Assembly: GCA_031547885.1 (NCBI GenBank)
Contig: JAVBRO010000001.1
Location: 310,001 to 374,000 of the forward strand
Direction of reading: 5' to 3'
Source of the DNA: UBA940 sp031547885
GTDB lineage: Bacteria > Bacteroidota > Bacteroidia > Bacteroidales > Rikenellaceae
DNA length: 64,000 nucleotides
Below, in pieces: positions 1 to 8,553 of the stretch. Position 1 is the stretch's first letter, and each line of letters begins with the position of its first letter. A model generated the notes under the pieces. That model was not told the DNA's origin, searched no databases, and saw nothing but the letters and a program-made list of their open reading frames with translations. The translations under genes were made by a program, and so were the position numbers.

Positions 1-451
1 TCACCCGCTGCGCCTCGCCGTCGCTCAGGGTATCCATCTCCTTCGCGGCGAAACCGGACATACCCACCTGCGCCAGCGCTTCGGAAACGGCGGCGTCATC
101 CTGCGGCGTCAGACGGCCGATCCAGTTGGTGTAGGGGGTGCGTCCGAGCGAAACCACGTCGCGGACTTTCAGGTTCGTCACGCGGATTCGATCGGTGGAG
201 ACGAAACCTATGGTCTCGGCGAGACGACGCGAACGGTATGCCGAAATGTCGCCGTCCCCGGCGGTTATCCCGCCGGAAATCGGACGCGCAAGTCCGGCCA
301 TCACGCGCATCAGGGTGCTTTTACCCGTCCCGTTGCGTCCCACGATGGCAGAAAGTGTTCCGGCGGGAAAAGCCACGTCCGCCCCGGCTACGAGCGTGCG
401 TCCCGGATAACCTACCGAAAGGTCTTTGAGTATGATTCCCGCGCCTGCCAT
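1..451 (-). CDS. ABC transporter ATP-binding protein, FecE/BtuD type (3' end outside window)
   Basis: ATPase subunit of a metal-chelate or cobalamin importer, acting on the cytoplasmic face of the permease encoded just upstream. The 150 visible residues start MAGAGIILKDLSVGYPG. The Walker A motif GRNGTGKST lies at about residues 38-46, and the ABC signature is LSDGEAQR at about 142-149, a variant of LSGGQQQR. Walker B and the H-loop lie beyond the window edge. The start ATG (451-449) overlaps the permease stop in an ATGA arrangement, indicating translational coupling. The substrate cannot be told: no TonB receptor or riboswitch is visible nearby. Family assignment is firm, ligand unknown. Confidence 0.93.
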   Translation of the reverse strand, partial: MAGAGIILKDLSVGYPGRTLVAGADVAFPAGTLSAIVGRNGTGKSTLMRVMAGLARPISGGITAGDGDISAYRSRRLAETIGFVSTDRIRVTNLKVRDVVSLGRTPYTNWIGRLTPQDDAAVSEALAQVGMSGFAAKEMDTLSDGEAQRV

Positions 452-1464
452 CAGAATATTTTCTTATTACGGACGATAACCAATATTATTATAGGTATGC
501 CGACCAGTGCGGTGATGGTGTTGATGGGCAGCGGCGTCTTTCCCGCCAGCTGAGACAGGACGTCGCACCCGAGCATCACGGCCGCCCCAAGCGTTATCGT
601 TGCGGGCATCAGCACGCGATGGTCGGCCTCACCCGAAAGTATGCGCGCCACATGGGGCACGGCAAGGCCCAGAAAACCGATCGGCCCGCAGAACGCCGTG
701 ACGGTCCCGGCGAGCAGCGTAGTGTTTATGAAAACAAGCGTGCGGGCGCGGTCGACGTTGACACCCATCGTGCGGGCGTACTGTTCGCCCAGCATCATCG
801 CGTTGAGCGGTTTTATCACGGCTATCGACAAAGCGAGAGTCACCAGGACGACCGGCGCTAATATCCGCAACTGCCCGAGCGTGACGCTGCCGAGGCTTCC
901 CATAGTCCACACCACGTAGGATTTCACCGCCCCCTCGGTACTGAAATACTGAAGTATCTCGACCACCGCTCCCGCGACGCTCCCGAGCATCATACCCAGG
1001 ATCAGGATCACCATAATGTCTTTTATACGGCGGCTGACGACCATTACAAGCAGGAATATAAGTCCCGCCCCTATCCATGCCGAACCTACGATCCCGATGT
1101 TTCGGACGAGGTCCATCCCAGGAAGTATCCCCACGAGCGGCGCACCCAGAAGGAACAGCGCCACACCGAGGCTCGCACCCGAACTTATCCCGAGCACATA
1201 AGGTCCGGCCAAAGGATTGCGGAAAAGGGTCTGCATCTGCAGGCCGCTCGCACCCAGGGCCGCCCCCGCCAGAACGGCCACGATAGCCTTGGGCAGGCGG
1301 AAATTACGGACTATATAAGTAGCAGTCTCTTCGCCGCCGCCCGCAAGTGCTTTCCATACATCGGCAAAAGAGAGTTTCACCGCCCCCAGCCACAGGTCGA
1401 CCGCGAAAAGCAGGACCACGGCGACGGCCGAAACAGTGAACAGTATGGCGATACGGCGCGGCAT
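451..1464 (-). CDS. FecCD/BtuC-family ABC transporter permease
   Basis: Inner-membrane permease that moves an iron-siderophore, haem or cobalamin complex from periplasm to cytoplasm. At 337 residues it has the usual length and is strongly hydrophobic, with about ten predicted membrane segments. Family hallmarks are the NPLAGPYVLGISSGASLG region (about residues 82-100) and GPIGFLGLAVPHVAR (about 258-272), the part that contacts the ATPase. It lies 3 nt after the substrate-binding lipoprotein gene and overlaps the ATPase start by one nucleotide, so the three form a tight operon. The function class is secure; the substrate is not determined by sequence alone. Confidence 0.95.
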   Translation of the reverse strand: MPRRIAILFTVSAVAVVLLFAVDLWLGAVKLSFADVWKALAGGGEETATYIVRNFRLPKAIVAVLAGAALGASGLQMQTLFRNPLAGPYVLGISSGASLGVALFLLGAPLVGILPGMDLVRNIGIVGSAWIGAGLIFLLVMVVSRRIKDIMVILILGMMLGSVAGAVVEILQYFSTEGAVKSYVVWTMGSLGSVTLGQLRILAPVVLVTLALSIAVIKPLNAMMLGEQYARTMGVNVDRARTLVFINTTLLAGTVTAFCGPIGFLGLAVPHVARILSGEADHRVLMPATITLGAAVMLGCDVLSQLAGKTPLPINTITALVGIPIIILVIVRNKKIF

Positions 1465-1467
1465 CGG

Positions 1468-2610
1468 CTATTGCAGCCTTTTATAATAATACAAGGTGCT
1501 GTCCTGCGGGAACTCTTCGGGATGAAGTATCTCAATCAGGTCGCGCAGCACGGCGTCGGGCCTCACCACCCCCGATTCCCAAAAGTCACTTCCTCCGGCG
1601 GGTGTGGTGCGGGCGTTGTTGTTGTAGACATGCCCCATGCGCACGGGCGGCGTGGCTGCGAAACGCGGATTGTCGGCTAGAAGATCGGCCAGCGTCCCAT
1701 AGTGGTTGGTGTTGAGCCAATAATCGGTCTTCTGCATAAAAGCGTACGCTTCCTCGACGTTTATGGGACGGCTGTCGCGCGAATCGACCCCGCGACAGAC
1801 ATATTCGCCGCCCGCATCCCTCACCAACTGGACCACATAGCTGCGATCGCCGGGAACGTACCATGTGTCGCGGTAGGGCGCATTGAACATAACCTCGGGA
1901 CGGTTCGGAAATCCGGTGGCCGTGCGCTTCAGGCTGTCGTAAGAGCCGCTGATGGCTGCAAAATCCTCTATCCCCCTATCGTAAAGCCCGCACATCTCGG
2001 CTATCGGCACGATCCACTCCGCTTTTCCGAGGGGAGATTCCTCGAGGTAGTCGCCCACGAAAACGTAAGGTATGCCCATCTCGCGGAACTTGCCTGTGAC
2101 CTGCCCGCCGTCGTCAGTAACGCCGTATATCAGCATCAGGTCGGGCTGCAGCGAGGCTATGAGTTCGAAATTGAGGTTGTTCTCGTAGCCGACATCGGCG
2201 ACGTCGCCGGCCATCCAACGCTCGCTTATCAGCGGATCGGTTATGAAATCGGCCCCGGACACACCCACGATACGGTCGCCGGCACCCAGATGCGAAATGA
2301 ACGCCGTATAGCTCGACGACATGCAGATTATCCTCCGGGCGGGCTCGCACAACACCGTTCCGTCGAAATTTTCGGGGGGCTCCTCTCCGTTCCGCGACAC
2401 GAAAACCCACTGTTCCACCCCGCTCGCACCCTGCCACGGGTCCGTGATGCGGATAGCGCGGCTGTTTTCACCGGCCTCGTAGATGGCAAAACCCTCCGCA
2501 TGTTTCGGCTGGTAGAACATTTCTCCCGGTTCGAAAGCGGCGTTCCTGCGACCGCACGAACAGGCGAGAATAGTGAGGGTTAATATCTGTAGTATTCTGA
2601 TTTTTTTCAT
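1468..2610 (-). CDS. ABC transporter periplasmic substrate-binding lipoprotein (FecB/BtuF-like)
   Basis: First gene of the importer operon. The N-terminus MKKIRILQILTLTILAC is a lipoprotein signal with probable lipidation at Cys17 (a second Cys at 19), placing the protein in the periplasm on a membrane anchor. Residues about 85-360 fit the two-lobed, helix-bridged class III binding fold: RIICMSSSYTAFISHLGA, then NFELIASLQPDLMLIYG and later VQLVRDAGGEYVC. At 380 residues it is somewhat longer than E. coli BtuF because of an N-terminal extension of about 70 residues. A good Bacteroidetes promoter precedes it. I see no cobalamin riboswitch in the 112-nt upstream gap, which argues weakly against a B12-regulated system. 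Confidence 0.88.
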   Translation of the reverse strand: MKKIRILQILTLTILACSCGRRNAAFEPGEMFYQPKHAEGFAIYEAGENSRAIRITDPWQGASGVEQWVFVSRNGEEPPENFDGTVLCEPARRIICMSSSYTAFISHLGAGDRIVGVSGADFITDPLISERWMAGDVADVGYENNLNFELIASLQPDLMLIYGVTDDGGQVTGKFREMGIPYVFVGDYLEESPLGKAEWIVPIAEMCGLYDRGIEDFAAISGSYDSLKRTATGFPNRPEVMFNAPYRDTWYVPGDRSYVVQLVRDAGGEYVCRGVDSRDSRPINVEEAYAFMQKTDYWLNTNHYGTLADLLADNPRFAATPPVRMGHVYNNNARTTPAGGSDFWESGVVRPDAVLRDLIEILHPEEFPQDSTLYYYKRLQ

Positions 2611-2629
2611 TACAGGACGTTTGCGTAGG

Positions 2630-2661
2630 CAAATTTATGCAAACAAATCGGAGTCAGCAAA
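2630..2661 (-). promoter_or_regulatory. Bacteroidetes-type promoter of the ABC importer operon
   Basis: On the minus strand a -33 TTTG (2661-2658) is followed, after exactly 20 nt, by an exact -7 element TAAATTTG (2637-2630). This matches the known Bacteroidetes sigma consensus TTTG-N19-21-TAnnTTTG. Transcription would start near 2623, leaving a leader of only about 13 nt. Confidence 0.75.
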
Positions 2662-2699
2662 AAAAGGCGGACGAAGGTTTCATTTTAAAATTAAATGGC

Positions 2700-2707
2700 T
2701 ATATTTG
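2700..2707 (+). promoter_or_regulatory. -7 element of the tRNA-Pro promoter
   Basis: TATATTTG matches TAnnTTTG exactly and ends 15 nt before the tRNA, the usual distance. The -33 region (TTTC near 2678) is only a partial match. Confidence 0.7.
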
Positions 2708-2722
2708 CAGTCTCAAAAAGTT

Positions 2723-2797
2723 CGGGGTGTAGCTCAGCCCGGTTAGAGTACTCGTCTGGGGGGCGAGTGGCCGCTAGTTCGAATCTAGTCACCCCGA
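2723..2797 (+). tRNA. tRNA-Pro (anticodon GGG)
   Basis: A full cloverleaf can be drawn by eye. The acceptor stem CGGGGTG pairs with CACCCCG, with A as discriminator base. The D arm contains AGCTCAGCCCGGTTAGAG. The anticodon stem CTCGT/GCGAG encloses the loop CTGGGGG, which reads anticodon GGG (proline). The T arm is CTAG-TTCGAAT-CTAG. No CCA is encoded (the sequence continues CAA), so it must be added after transcription, as is common in this phylum. The gene stands alone with its own -7 element and terminator. Confidence 0.96.
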
Positions 2798-2815
2798 CAA
2801 ATTGTTTCTAAGCAG

Positions 2816-2849
2816 GAAAGTCGTCCTTTAGACGACTTTCTTCATTTTT
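2816..2849 (+). terminator. Rho-independent terminator of tRNA-Pro
   Basis: The stem GAAAGTCGTC / GACGACTTTC (10 bp) has loop CTTTA and is followed by TTCATTTTT. It begins 19 nt after the tRNA. Confidence 0.85.
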
Positions 2850-2947
2850 GGGACAGTCGAGCCGAACTTGTTCGAGCGAAGATGGAACAAAAATGGAACA
2901 GTTTTGCAACGCAAAACCTGCTCGAGAACAATTAAGAGGCATCCCCG

Positions 2948-3017
2948 GATGGGCGAGCGTCTTTTGCGAGCCCATCAGTCAGCCCACAGCTACAATCATG
3001 AGCATCTGAAAGATGCT
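2948..3017. other. Two short hairpins between the tRNA terminator and the efflux operon end
   Basis: GATGGGC...GCCCATC (2948-2976) and AGCATCT-GAA-AGATGCT (3001-3017) lie downstream of the minus-strand TolC gene. Neither has a clear T-tract, so a terminator role for the efflux operon is only possible. No gene is supported in 2850-3042. Confidence 0.35.
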
Positions 3018-3042
3018 AATAATCCGACCCTTAATATATGTC

Positions 3043-4314
3043 TTACAGCCCTGCGGCTTTGTTGTAAGCGGCTGCGGAGAGTTTGCCGTTGCGCCAGGCC
3101 GAAACGAGGTTCGTGCGCGCCTGCAGCCACGCTATCTGGGCCGATTGCAGCTCCAGAAGCGAAACCATCCCCTCCTGGTAGCTGAAGGTGTGCAGGTCGA
3201 GGCTTTCTGCGGCTATGCCGAGGTTGTCGGCCGCAATACCTATCTGCTGGCGGCTGCGTTCCATATCGTTGCGCGAGACGGCCAGCTCCTGCCTGATGTT
3301 GTCTTCGGTCAGGCTCAGGGCGAGTTCACGCGACATTATCTCCGCCTTGCTGCGGTCGCGCGTGTGTTTGCGCTTGTTCCATTGGAACAGGGGTATCGAA
3401 AGGCGGGCGTAAACGGCCGGCTGGAGCATGAAATCGCCGGTGGCGTTCAGCGGCGGAGTGCCGTAATAGACCGTCCCGCCAATGGATATTTTAGGCAGGT
3501 AGTCGCTGCGCTCTACTGTCCATTGTTTTTCCTGGAGGGCCAGCTGGCTTTCTCCTATCCGGTATTCGGGCCTTCGGGCGAGTGCGTCGTCGAGCGTTGA
3601 GGCCGCGGCGGCAGGTGCAGCAGAGTCGATGGTCTGCGCAAGCACCACCGTCGAGTCCGCCGGAGCTCCCATCGTGACCATCAGCGCGATGCGGTCGTTG
3701 ACGTATAGCTGTTCGGCCTGCGAAAGGCGGTACTGCGCCTCGCGGTAGTTCGTTTCGATCTTCAGCAGGTCGGGTTTGCCTACGTACCCATCAGCAAAAC
3801 GTACCGCGATCAGCCCCCTCAGAGTGTCGACGATGCCGAGGTATTCGCGCGCTATTTCGAGGTTTGCAGTCGATGCGGCGGCGTTCCAGTAGGCCACTTC
3901 GGCGGCGTAGGATGCGTCGTCGGTCGCCAGCGCCCGGTTGAGCGAGGCGATCTGCTCCTCTATTTCGAGCGAGCGGTATATTCCGGATATTTTCCCGCCG
4001 GAATAGATGCTCTGCGAGAGTTCTCCCCCGGCCTGCCAGTTTTGCTTCTGCATCGTGATATCGTACTGCCCCAACTGCAGCGTCTGCGGGTTGAAATTAT
4101 AGTTGTACGAGGCGCTTCCGGCCAGCGTCGGAAAATACGCTGTGCGGGCCTCGCGGGCAGCGGCGACGGCGGCGGCGAGCGTCTGCCCGGCCATCTGCAC
4201 CTCGCGGCTGTACACCAGCACCCTCTGTCTGTAGGCGTCGAGCGTGAGGCTCTCCTGCGCCCGGACGTTCCAGACGCAGCATATCACTACGAGTATGACT
4301 GCCAGCTGTTTCAT
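3043..4314 (-). CDS. TolC-family outer-membrane efflux protein
   Basis: Outer-membrane channel of a tripartite RND pump. MKQLAVILVVICCVWNVRAQ is a cleavable signal peptide ending at about residue 20. Two OEP domains (about 25-210 and 225-415) are rich in long amphipathic helices with the typical Ala/Gln heptad pattern. Each carries a barrel-forming segment: TLAGSASYNYNFNPQTLQ in the first and LPKISIGGTVYYGTPP in the second. The length of 423 residues is normal. The start ATG overlaps the pump stop (ATGA), so it is the last cistron of the MFP-RND-TolC operon. Drug, bile salt, metal or dye as substrate cannot be deduced. Confidence 0.93.
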   Translation of the reverse strand: MKQLAVILVVICCVWNVRAQESLTLDAYRQRVLVYSREVQMAGQTLAAAVAAAREARTAYFPTLAGSASYNYNFNPQTLQLGQYDITMQKQNWQAGGELSQSIYSGGKISGIYRSLEIEEQIASLNRALATDDASYAAEVAYWNAAASTANLEIAREYLGIVDTLRGLIAVRFADGYVGKPDLLKIETNYREAQYRLSQAEQLYVNDRIALMVTMGAPADSTVVLAQTIDSAAPAAAASTLDDALARRPEYRIGESQLALQEKQWTVERSDYLPKISIGGTVYYGTPPLNATGDFMLQPAVYARLSIPLFQWNKRKHTRDRSKAEIMSRELALSLTEDNIRQELAVSRNDMERSRQQIGIAADNLGIAAESLDLHTFSYQEGMVSLLELQSAQIAWLQARTNLVSAWRNGKLSAAAYNKAAGL

Positions 4315-7300
4315 TTCGCTTTGATTTTATGGATGGCACAATACGTCACCGGAAGTACAAGTATCGTCAGGATAGTGGCCATCAGCAGTCCGCCCATTAT
4401 GGTTGCTGCCATTCCCCCGAACATCGCGTCGCCCAGCAGGGGCGCCATGCCGACGATGGTGGCCGCCGCGCCGGTGGTAACCGGAACCAACCTGTTCTTG
4501 GCCGCGTATATCACTGCATCGAACGGTTCTTTCCCCTCGCGACGCACCGTCGATATCTCGCTGACGAGTATGACGGCGCTTTTGATATTCATCCCGACAA
4601 GCCCCAACAGCCCCAGCAGCGCGAAGAAATCGAATGCTTTGCCCAAGGCCAGCAGTCCTATCACCACCCCGACGAGTATCATCGGCAGCATGGCCAATAT
4701 CGCCAGCGGGTCGCGGAAATTGCGGAACAGGAACAACAGCACGACAACCATCAGTATAAAAGCCATGGGCAGCCTGGCCCGGAGCGAACCGTTAGCCTGG
4801 TCCTGAGGGTCCTGTTCTCCCTGATAGCTCATCGCATAGCCCTCGGGGAGTTTTATTTTTGCATTCACAAGAGACCACACCTGCTCGAAAACGTCGTTGA
4901 CGTTGCCGCCGTGCGGAGGCTCCATACGGACGGATATGCAACTGCGGCGCTGAAAATGCCACAGCGTGTTGTACTGCCACGAAACGTCGAAACCGTCGGC
5001 CACCTGGGCCATCGGGACCGAATTTCCGCTGCTGCCGAATACGGGAATCCCCGCAAGTCCGGCCAGCGATCCGCTCTCGCCTTCGGCGCGCAGAAGTACC
5101 GGCAGAGAGAGGTCACGCTCGCGGTATTCTGCCATCGGCATACCCATCGTACCTATCTGGATGGCCTCGGCCATCTGCAGGCGAGTGATCCCGAGCCGTT
5201 CGCCTTTCTGTTCGGAAAATTCGGGGATATAGACCGGAACCTTGTCCCCCCAGTTGGTGCGCAGGAATTCCACGCGCGGCCCTTCTGTTCGTATCAGCTC
5301 CATCGCGCTGTCGGCAAGGCTTTGCAGGGTATCGGCATCCTCGCCGCTGAAAAGTATCTCCACCGCACCGTCGGCGGGCGAAGCGAGTTTGAAACGCGAC
5401 GAGCGGCAGATGATATCGGGATAGTTGGCTGTCACATAGTCGTAAAAATCAGTCTCCATGGCCGCCGTCTGTTTATGATCTGCTATCTCGACCAGAATAT
5501 TGGCAAAATTCGGCTTGAGGCTGTAGCTGGTGCTGGCAAGATAGTAGCGCGGATGCGAACCGCCGATGGCCGAAGAGACCTTTACGACGCCCGGAACGGA
5601 GATCAGATGTCCCTCGATCTGTGCGACCTGTGCCGATGTGGCGTCGATGCCGTAACCATCGGGCAGGAAAAGATCGGCCCTGAAATAGGGCTTGTCCAGA
5701 TTGGGGAAGAAATCCGACGGCATCCTGCGCAGCACCGCGACCGAAGCCACGAGCAGCACCACGACTGTGCCGATCGTCAGCCACCTGCGGCGTATCAGCA
5801 CCCCCAGCATACCGCCGAAGAGATTGTAGGCCTTCGTATCGTAAGGGTCGGAAACTTTTTTACCATGAGCCTCTTTCAGCATGAAACTGCCGAACAGGGG
5901 AGTCTGGGTCTGCGACAGTATCCAACTGAAGCCCAACGACAGAGTAAGGACGATGAAGAGCGGATGGACTATCTCGGCCGCCGCCGAATCGGCCAGGTAT
6001 ATCGGCAGGAATGAAATGATGCCGATGACCGTGGCGCCCAGCAATCCCCACATGGGCCTGGTGGCTCCGTCGATGAGGGCGTCGCGCCGCTTCATCCCCT
6101 GTTTGATGTCGGTGCGCGCGTTGTCCGTCACGACTATGGCGTTGTCGACCAGCATCCCCATGGCGATGATGAACGCCGCCAGCGACGAACGGTTGAGCCC
6201 CGTCCCGAGGAACTGCATGGTGAAGAGCGTGGCGGCTATCGAGAATATGAGCGATGTGCCGATCAGAACAGTCGCCCTCAGCTTGTAGAAGAAAAACAAC
6301 AGCAGGATGACCGTCGCCACCGATATCGCGAGGTTGACGAAGAAATCGTCGTTGGCCTGCCGGGCGATGGTGTCTTCTGGGTATATCTCCTCGAGCGAGA
6401 AGCCGTAGGGCAGCAGCGGCATCACCTGCGCGTCGATGGCGCGACGTATAACGCTCCCGACCTTTACCACGTCGTACTGCTGCGAGGTGGCGATGGCGAT
6501 GCCGATGGCTTTCGTGCCATTCACCCGCATGAGCATCTGCGCAGGCTCGTAGTAACCCTTCGACACGCGGGCTATCTGTCCCAGAGGGACAAGGCCGCCG
6601 TCGGGCGAGGAGACGAGCTGCGCCCGGATATCTTCTACCGAGCCGTATGTGCCGCCCGCAATGACGGTGACGCTCAGTTCGCCCGAGTTTTTCGTTCCGG
6701 TAGCAACAAGACGGTTCTGCGAGCCGAGGGCCGCCATTATCGCGGCAGGTGAAATTCCGTGCGCCGCCAGCTGCTCGGGCATCACGAAAACGTCGACCAC
6801 CTCGGTCTGCTCGGCAAAGGTGTTTATCTTGGCTACTCCCTCGATCGGGTTGAGCAGGGTTTTTATCTCCTGAGCCTTGTCGCGAAGCTCGCCGTAGGAT
6901 ATCCCGTCGTCGCCAGTGAGTGCGAAATAGATGCCGAAAACATCTCCGAAATCGTCGTTCACCACTATTTTTCCTGCGCCCTGCGGCAATTTCGGTTGGA
7001 CATTATAGACTTTCTTGCGCAGTTCGTCCCACATCTGGCTCATGGTCGAGGGATCGGTGCCGGGCAGCAGTTCCACCGTGATATAGCTGAACCCCGGATG
7101 CGACTCCCCTTTGAGCTTATAGACATTGGGCATGGTCTGTACCTCGCGTTCGATGACCGTGGTGACCGAACGCTCGACCTCGGCGGTTTCGGCACCTGGA
7201 TACTGGCACACCAGAACCGCCTGCTTCACCACGAACGGAGCGTCCTCTTTTTTCGGCAATGAATTGAAGGCCAGAACTCCCCCTATCGTCAAAAGGGCGA

Positions 7301-7358
7301 GGAAGAACCAGATGACTGGTTTGTTATCGAGCGCGTATTTGGCGAGGTTGAATTTCAT
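4311..7358 (-). CDS. RND efflux pump, AcrB/CusA superfamily inner-membrane permease
   Basis: Proton-driven exporter of 1015 residues with the duplicated RND layout: TM1 (about 14-32), first porter loop (to about 330), a TM2-6 block, TM7 (about 525), second porter loop (to about 850), and TM8-12. The TM4 motif is GMLVDNAIVVTDNA, with one Asp where AcrB has two adjacent (VDDAIV), as in some divergent RND subfamilies. It overlaps both neighbours by 4 nt (MFP upstream, TolC downstream), so all three subunits are translationally coupled. The sequence places it among general efflux pumps; I see no methionine cluster that would point to copper or silver. Confidence 0.93.
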   Translation of the reverse strand: MKFNLAKYALDNKPVIWFFLALLTIGGVLAFNSLPKKEDAPFVVKQAVLVCQYPGAETAEVERSVTTVIEREVQTMPNVYKLKGESHPGFSYITVELLPGTDPSTMSQMWDELRKKVYNVQPKLPQGAGKIVVNDDFGDVFGIYFALTGDDGISYGELRDKAQEIKTLLNPIEGVAKINTFAEQTEVVDVFVMPEQLAAHGISPAAIMAALGSQNRLVATGTKNSGELSVTVIAGGTYGSVEDIRAQLVSSPDGGLVPLGQIARVSKGYYEPAQMLMRVNGTKAIGIAIATSQQYDVVKVGSVIRRAIDAQVMPLLPYGFSLEEIYPEDTIARQANDDFFVNLAISVATVILLLFFFYKLRATVLIGTSLIFSIAATLFTMQFLGTGLNRSSLAAFIIAMGMLVDNAIVVTDNARTDIKQGMKRRDALIDGATRPMWGLLGATVIGIISFLPIYLADSAAAEIVHPLFIVLTLSLGFSWILSQTQTPLFGSFMLKEAHGKKVSDPYDTKAYNLFGGMLGVLIRRRWLTIGTVVVLLVASVAVLRRMPSDFFPNLDKPYFRADLFLPDGYGIDATSAQVAQIEGHLISVPGVVKVSSAIGGSHPRYYLASTSYSLKPNFANILVEIADHKQTAAMETDFYDYVTANYPDIICRSSRFKLASPADGAVEILFSGEDADTLQSLADSAMELIRTEGPRVEFLRTNWGDKVPVYIPEFSEQKGERLGITRLQMAEAIQIGTMGMPMAEYRERDLSLPVLLRAEGESGSLAGLAGIPVFGSSGNSVPMAQVADGFDVSWQYNTLWHFQRRSCISVRMEPPHGGNVNDVFEQVWSLVNAKIKLPEGYAMSYQGEQDPQDQANGSLRARLPMAFILMVVVLLFLFRNFRDPLAILAMLPMILVGVVIGLLALGKAFDFFALLGLLGLVGMNIKSAVILVSEISTVRREGKEPFDAVIYAAKNRLVPVTTGAAATIVGMAPLLGDAMFGGMAATIMGGLLMATILTILVLPVTYCAIHKIKAK

Positions 7359-8428
7359 GGGGAGGAATTATTTTCCGGTTCCGCCCCATCCGGTAGTATC
7401 TTCACTTTCTCTCCCGCGGCGACCATCGTAACGCCTGCCGTAAGAATAAGGTCGCCGGGATCGATGCCGTCGAGTATCTCTATTCCGCTCTCCCCTATCG
7501 GTTTACCCGTCCGCACCGGGACCAGCGACAGGGTCGAATCGGCCCTGCCGACCTTCCACACCGAGGTCTTACCGCTGTGCGGGTCGGCATAAACGGACGA
7601 AAGAGGCAGGGTGATCTCCGTCTGTATTCCGGCGGGAAGTTCCATTATGACCGAGCAGGCGTCGCCAGGCAGCACCTCGATCTTCGAGGCGGCTAAAACA
7701 GCGTCGCTTATCCTGAGTATGACGGGTATTCCTGCGCCTTCCGAAGATGTAACTATCTTGTCGACATATGCATCCAGCGGCCGTTCGGGAGCGGCGTCGA
7801 AAGCTATGTTCCACCGCACGGAATCGTTCTGCAGCAGGGACGCCATCGTTTCCGGAAGCACGAACCTGAACTGGAGTTTGCGCGGATTGGTCAGTTTGAA
7901 TATCTTCTGTCCGGGCGATATCTGTTGATGATTCTCGACATATTTCTCTTCGATATTGCCCGTGAAAGGCGCCTTGAGACGGGTATCGGCAAGGTCGTTC
8001 TGCGCTTTAAGGTAGACCGCCCTGTCGTTTTCGTTCCGGGCCCGCACTATTTCATATTCCTGCCTGGAAATGGCCTGCCGGGCATAAAGATTTGCGTAGC
8101 GCTCCAACTGCAGGGAACTCTGGCGCCACGAGGCTTCGGCGGCCGAAACGCGGAGAGTGTAATCGCGCGGATCGAGCGCGGCCAGCAGATCGCCTTTCCG
8201 GACATTCTGACCCTGGTCGGCATTAAGGGTGGTTATCATTCCGCTCACCCTGAAATCGAGGTACGAATACTCCTGCGCCTCGGCGGATCCGGGGAAACGC
8301 TGCTCAGCCTGCAGGCTTCGACCCGCCTCGACCACCCTGACCGGACGCACGATGGCCTGTGCGGCCTCTTTGTGTTTGCACGCGGCGAAAAACAGCGGCA
8401 GGAGCAGGATGCAGAACAACTTCTTCAT
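7355..8428 (-). CDS. RND periplasmic adaptor (membrane fusion) lipoprotein
   Basis: Adaptor linking the inner-membrane pump to TolC. I chose the start at 8428 because MKKLFCILLLPLFFAAC is a good lipoprotein signal with lipidation at Cys17, and a GGAG sits 4 nt before the ATG. An upstream in-frame ATG at 8536 would add 36 residues reading through the preceding terminator. Domains in order: beta-barrel/lipoyl half (GMITTLNADQGQNVRKGD, about 60-80), alpha-hairpin (about 85-145), second lipoyl half (LKAPFTGNIEEKYVENHQ), barrel, and membrane-proximal domain ending GVTMVAAGEKVKILPDG. It is 357 residues long, a normal size. Confidence 0.93.
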   Translation of the reverse strand: MKKLFCILLLPLFFAACKHKEAAQAIVRPVRVVEAGRSLQAEQRFPGSAEAQEYSYLDFRVSGMITTLNADQGQNVRKGDLLAALDPRDYTLRVSAAEASWRQSSLQLERYANLYARQAISRQEYEIVRARNENDRAVYLKAQNDLADTRLKAPFTGNIEEKYVENHQQISPGQKIFKLTNPRKLQFRFVLPETMASLLQNDSVRWNIAFDAAPERPLDAYVDKIVTSSEGAGIPVILRISDAVLAASKIEVLPGDACSVIMELPAGIQTEITLPLSSVYADPHSGKTSVWKVGRADSTLSLVPVRTGKPIGESGIEILDGIDPGDLILTAGVTMVAAGEKVKILPDGAEPENNSSP

Positions 8429-8494
8429 ATCTCCGCAGGCAGACAAAAACCACGCCAGACAGGAGTGGAGCAAGCATCCAGCTCGGGATACCCC

Positions 8495-8528
8495 AAAAAG
8501 AAAAGGCTGCAACCCTGTGGTTACAGCC
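8495..8528 (-). terminator. Rho-independent terminator after the 880-residue lipoprotein gene
   Basis: On the minus strand GGCTGTAACC-ACAG-GGTTGCAGCC (10 bp with one mismatch) is followed by TTTTCTTTTT. It starts 26 nt after the stop of the upstream gene and separates it from the efflux operon. Confidence 0.85.
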
Positions 8529-8553
8529 CTTCCCATTATAGCCGGCTATTCTG

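Noticed and set aside
2611..2722. Cobalamin riboswitch before the ABC importer
   Set aside because: The gap is only 112 nt, no B12-box-like sequence is seen, and the promoter leaves a leader of about 13 nt.
2868..3185. Frame after tRNA-Pro as an integrase remnant or attachment site
   Set aside because: The translation shows no recombinase residues, and I could not find a second copy of the tRNA 3' end that would mark an integrated element.
8429..8536. Longer start of the first adaptor protein at 8536
   Set aside because: The added residues lie across the upstream terminator and would place the lipobox 53 residues in; the start at 8428 gives a standard lipoprotein signal.
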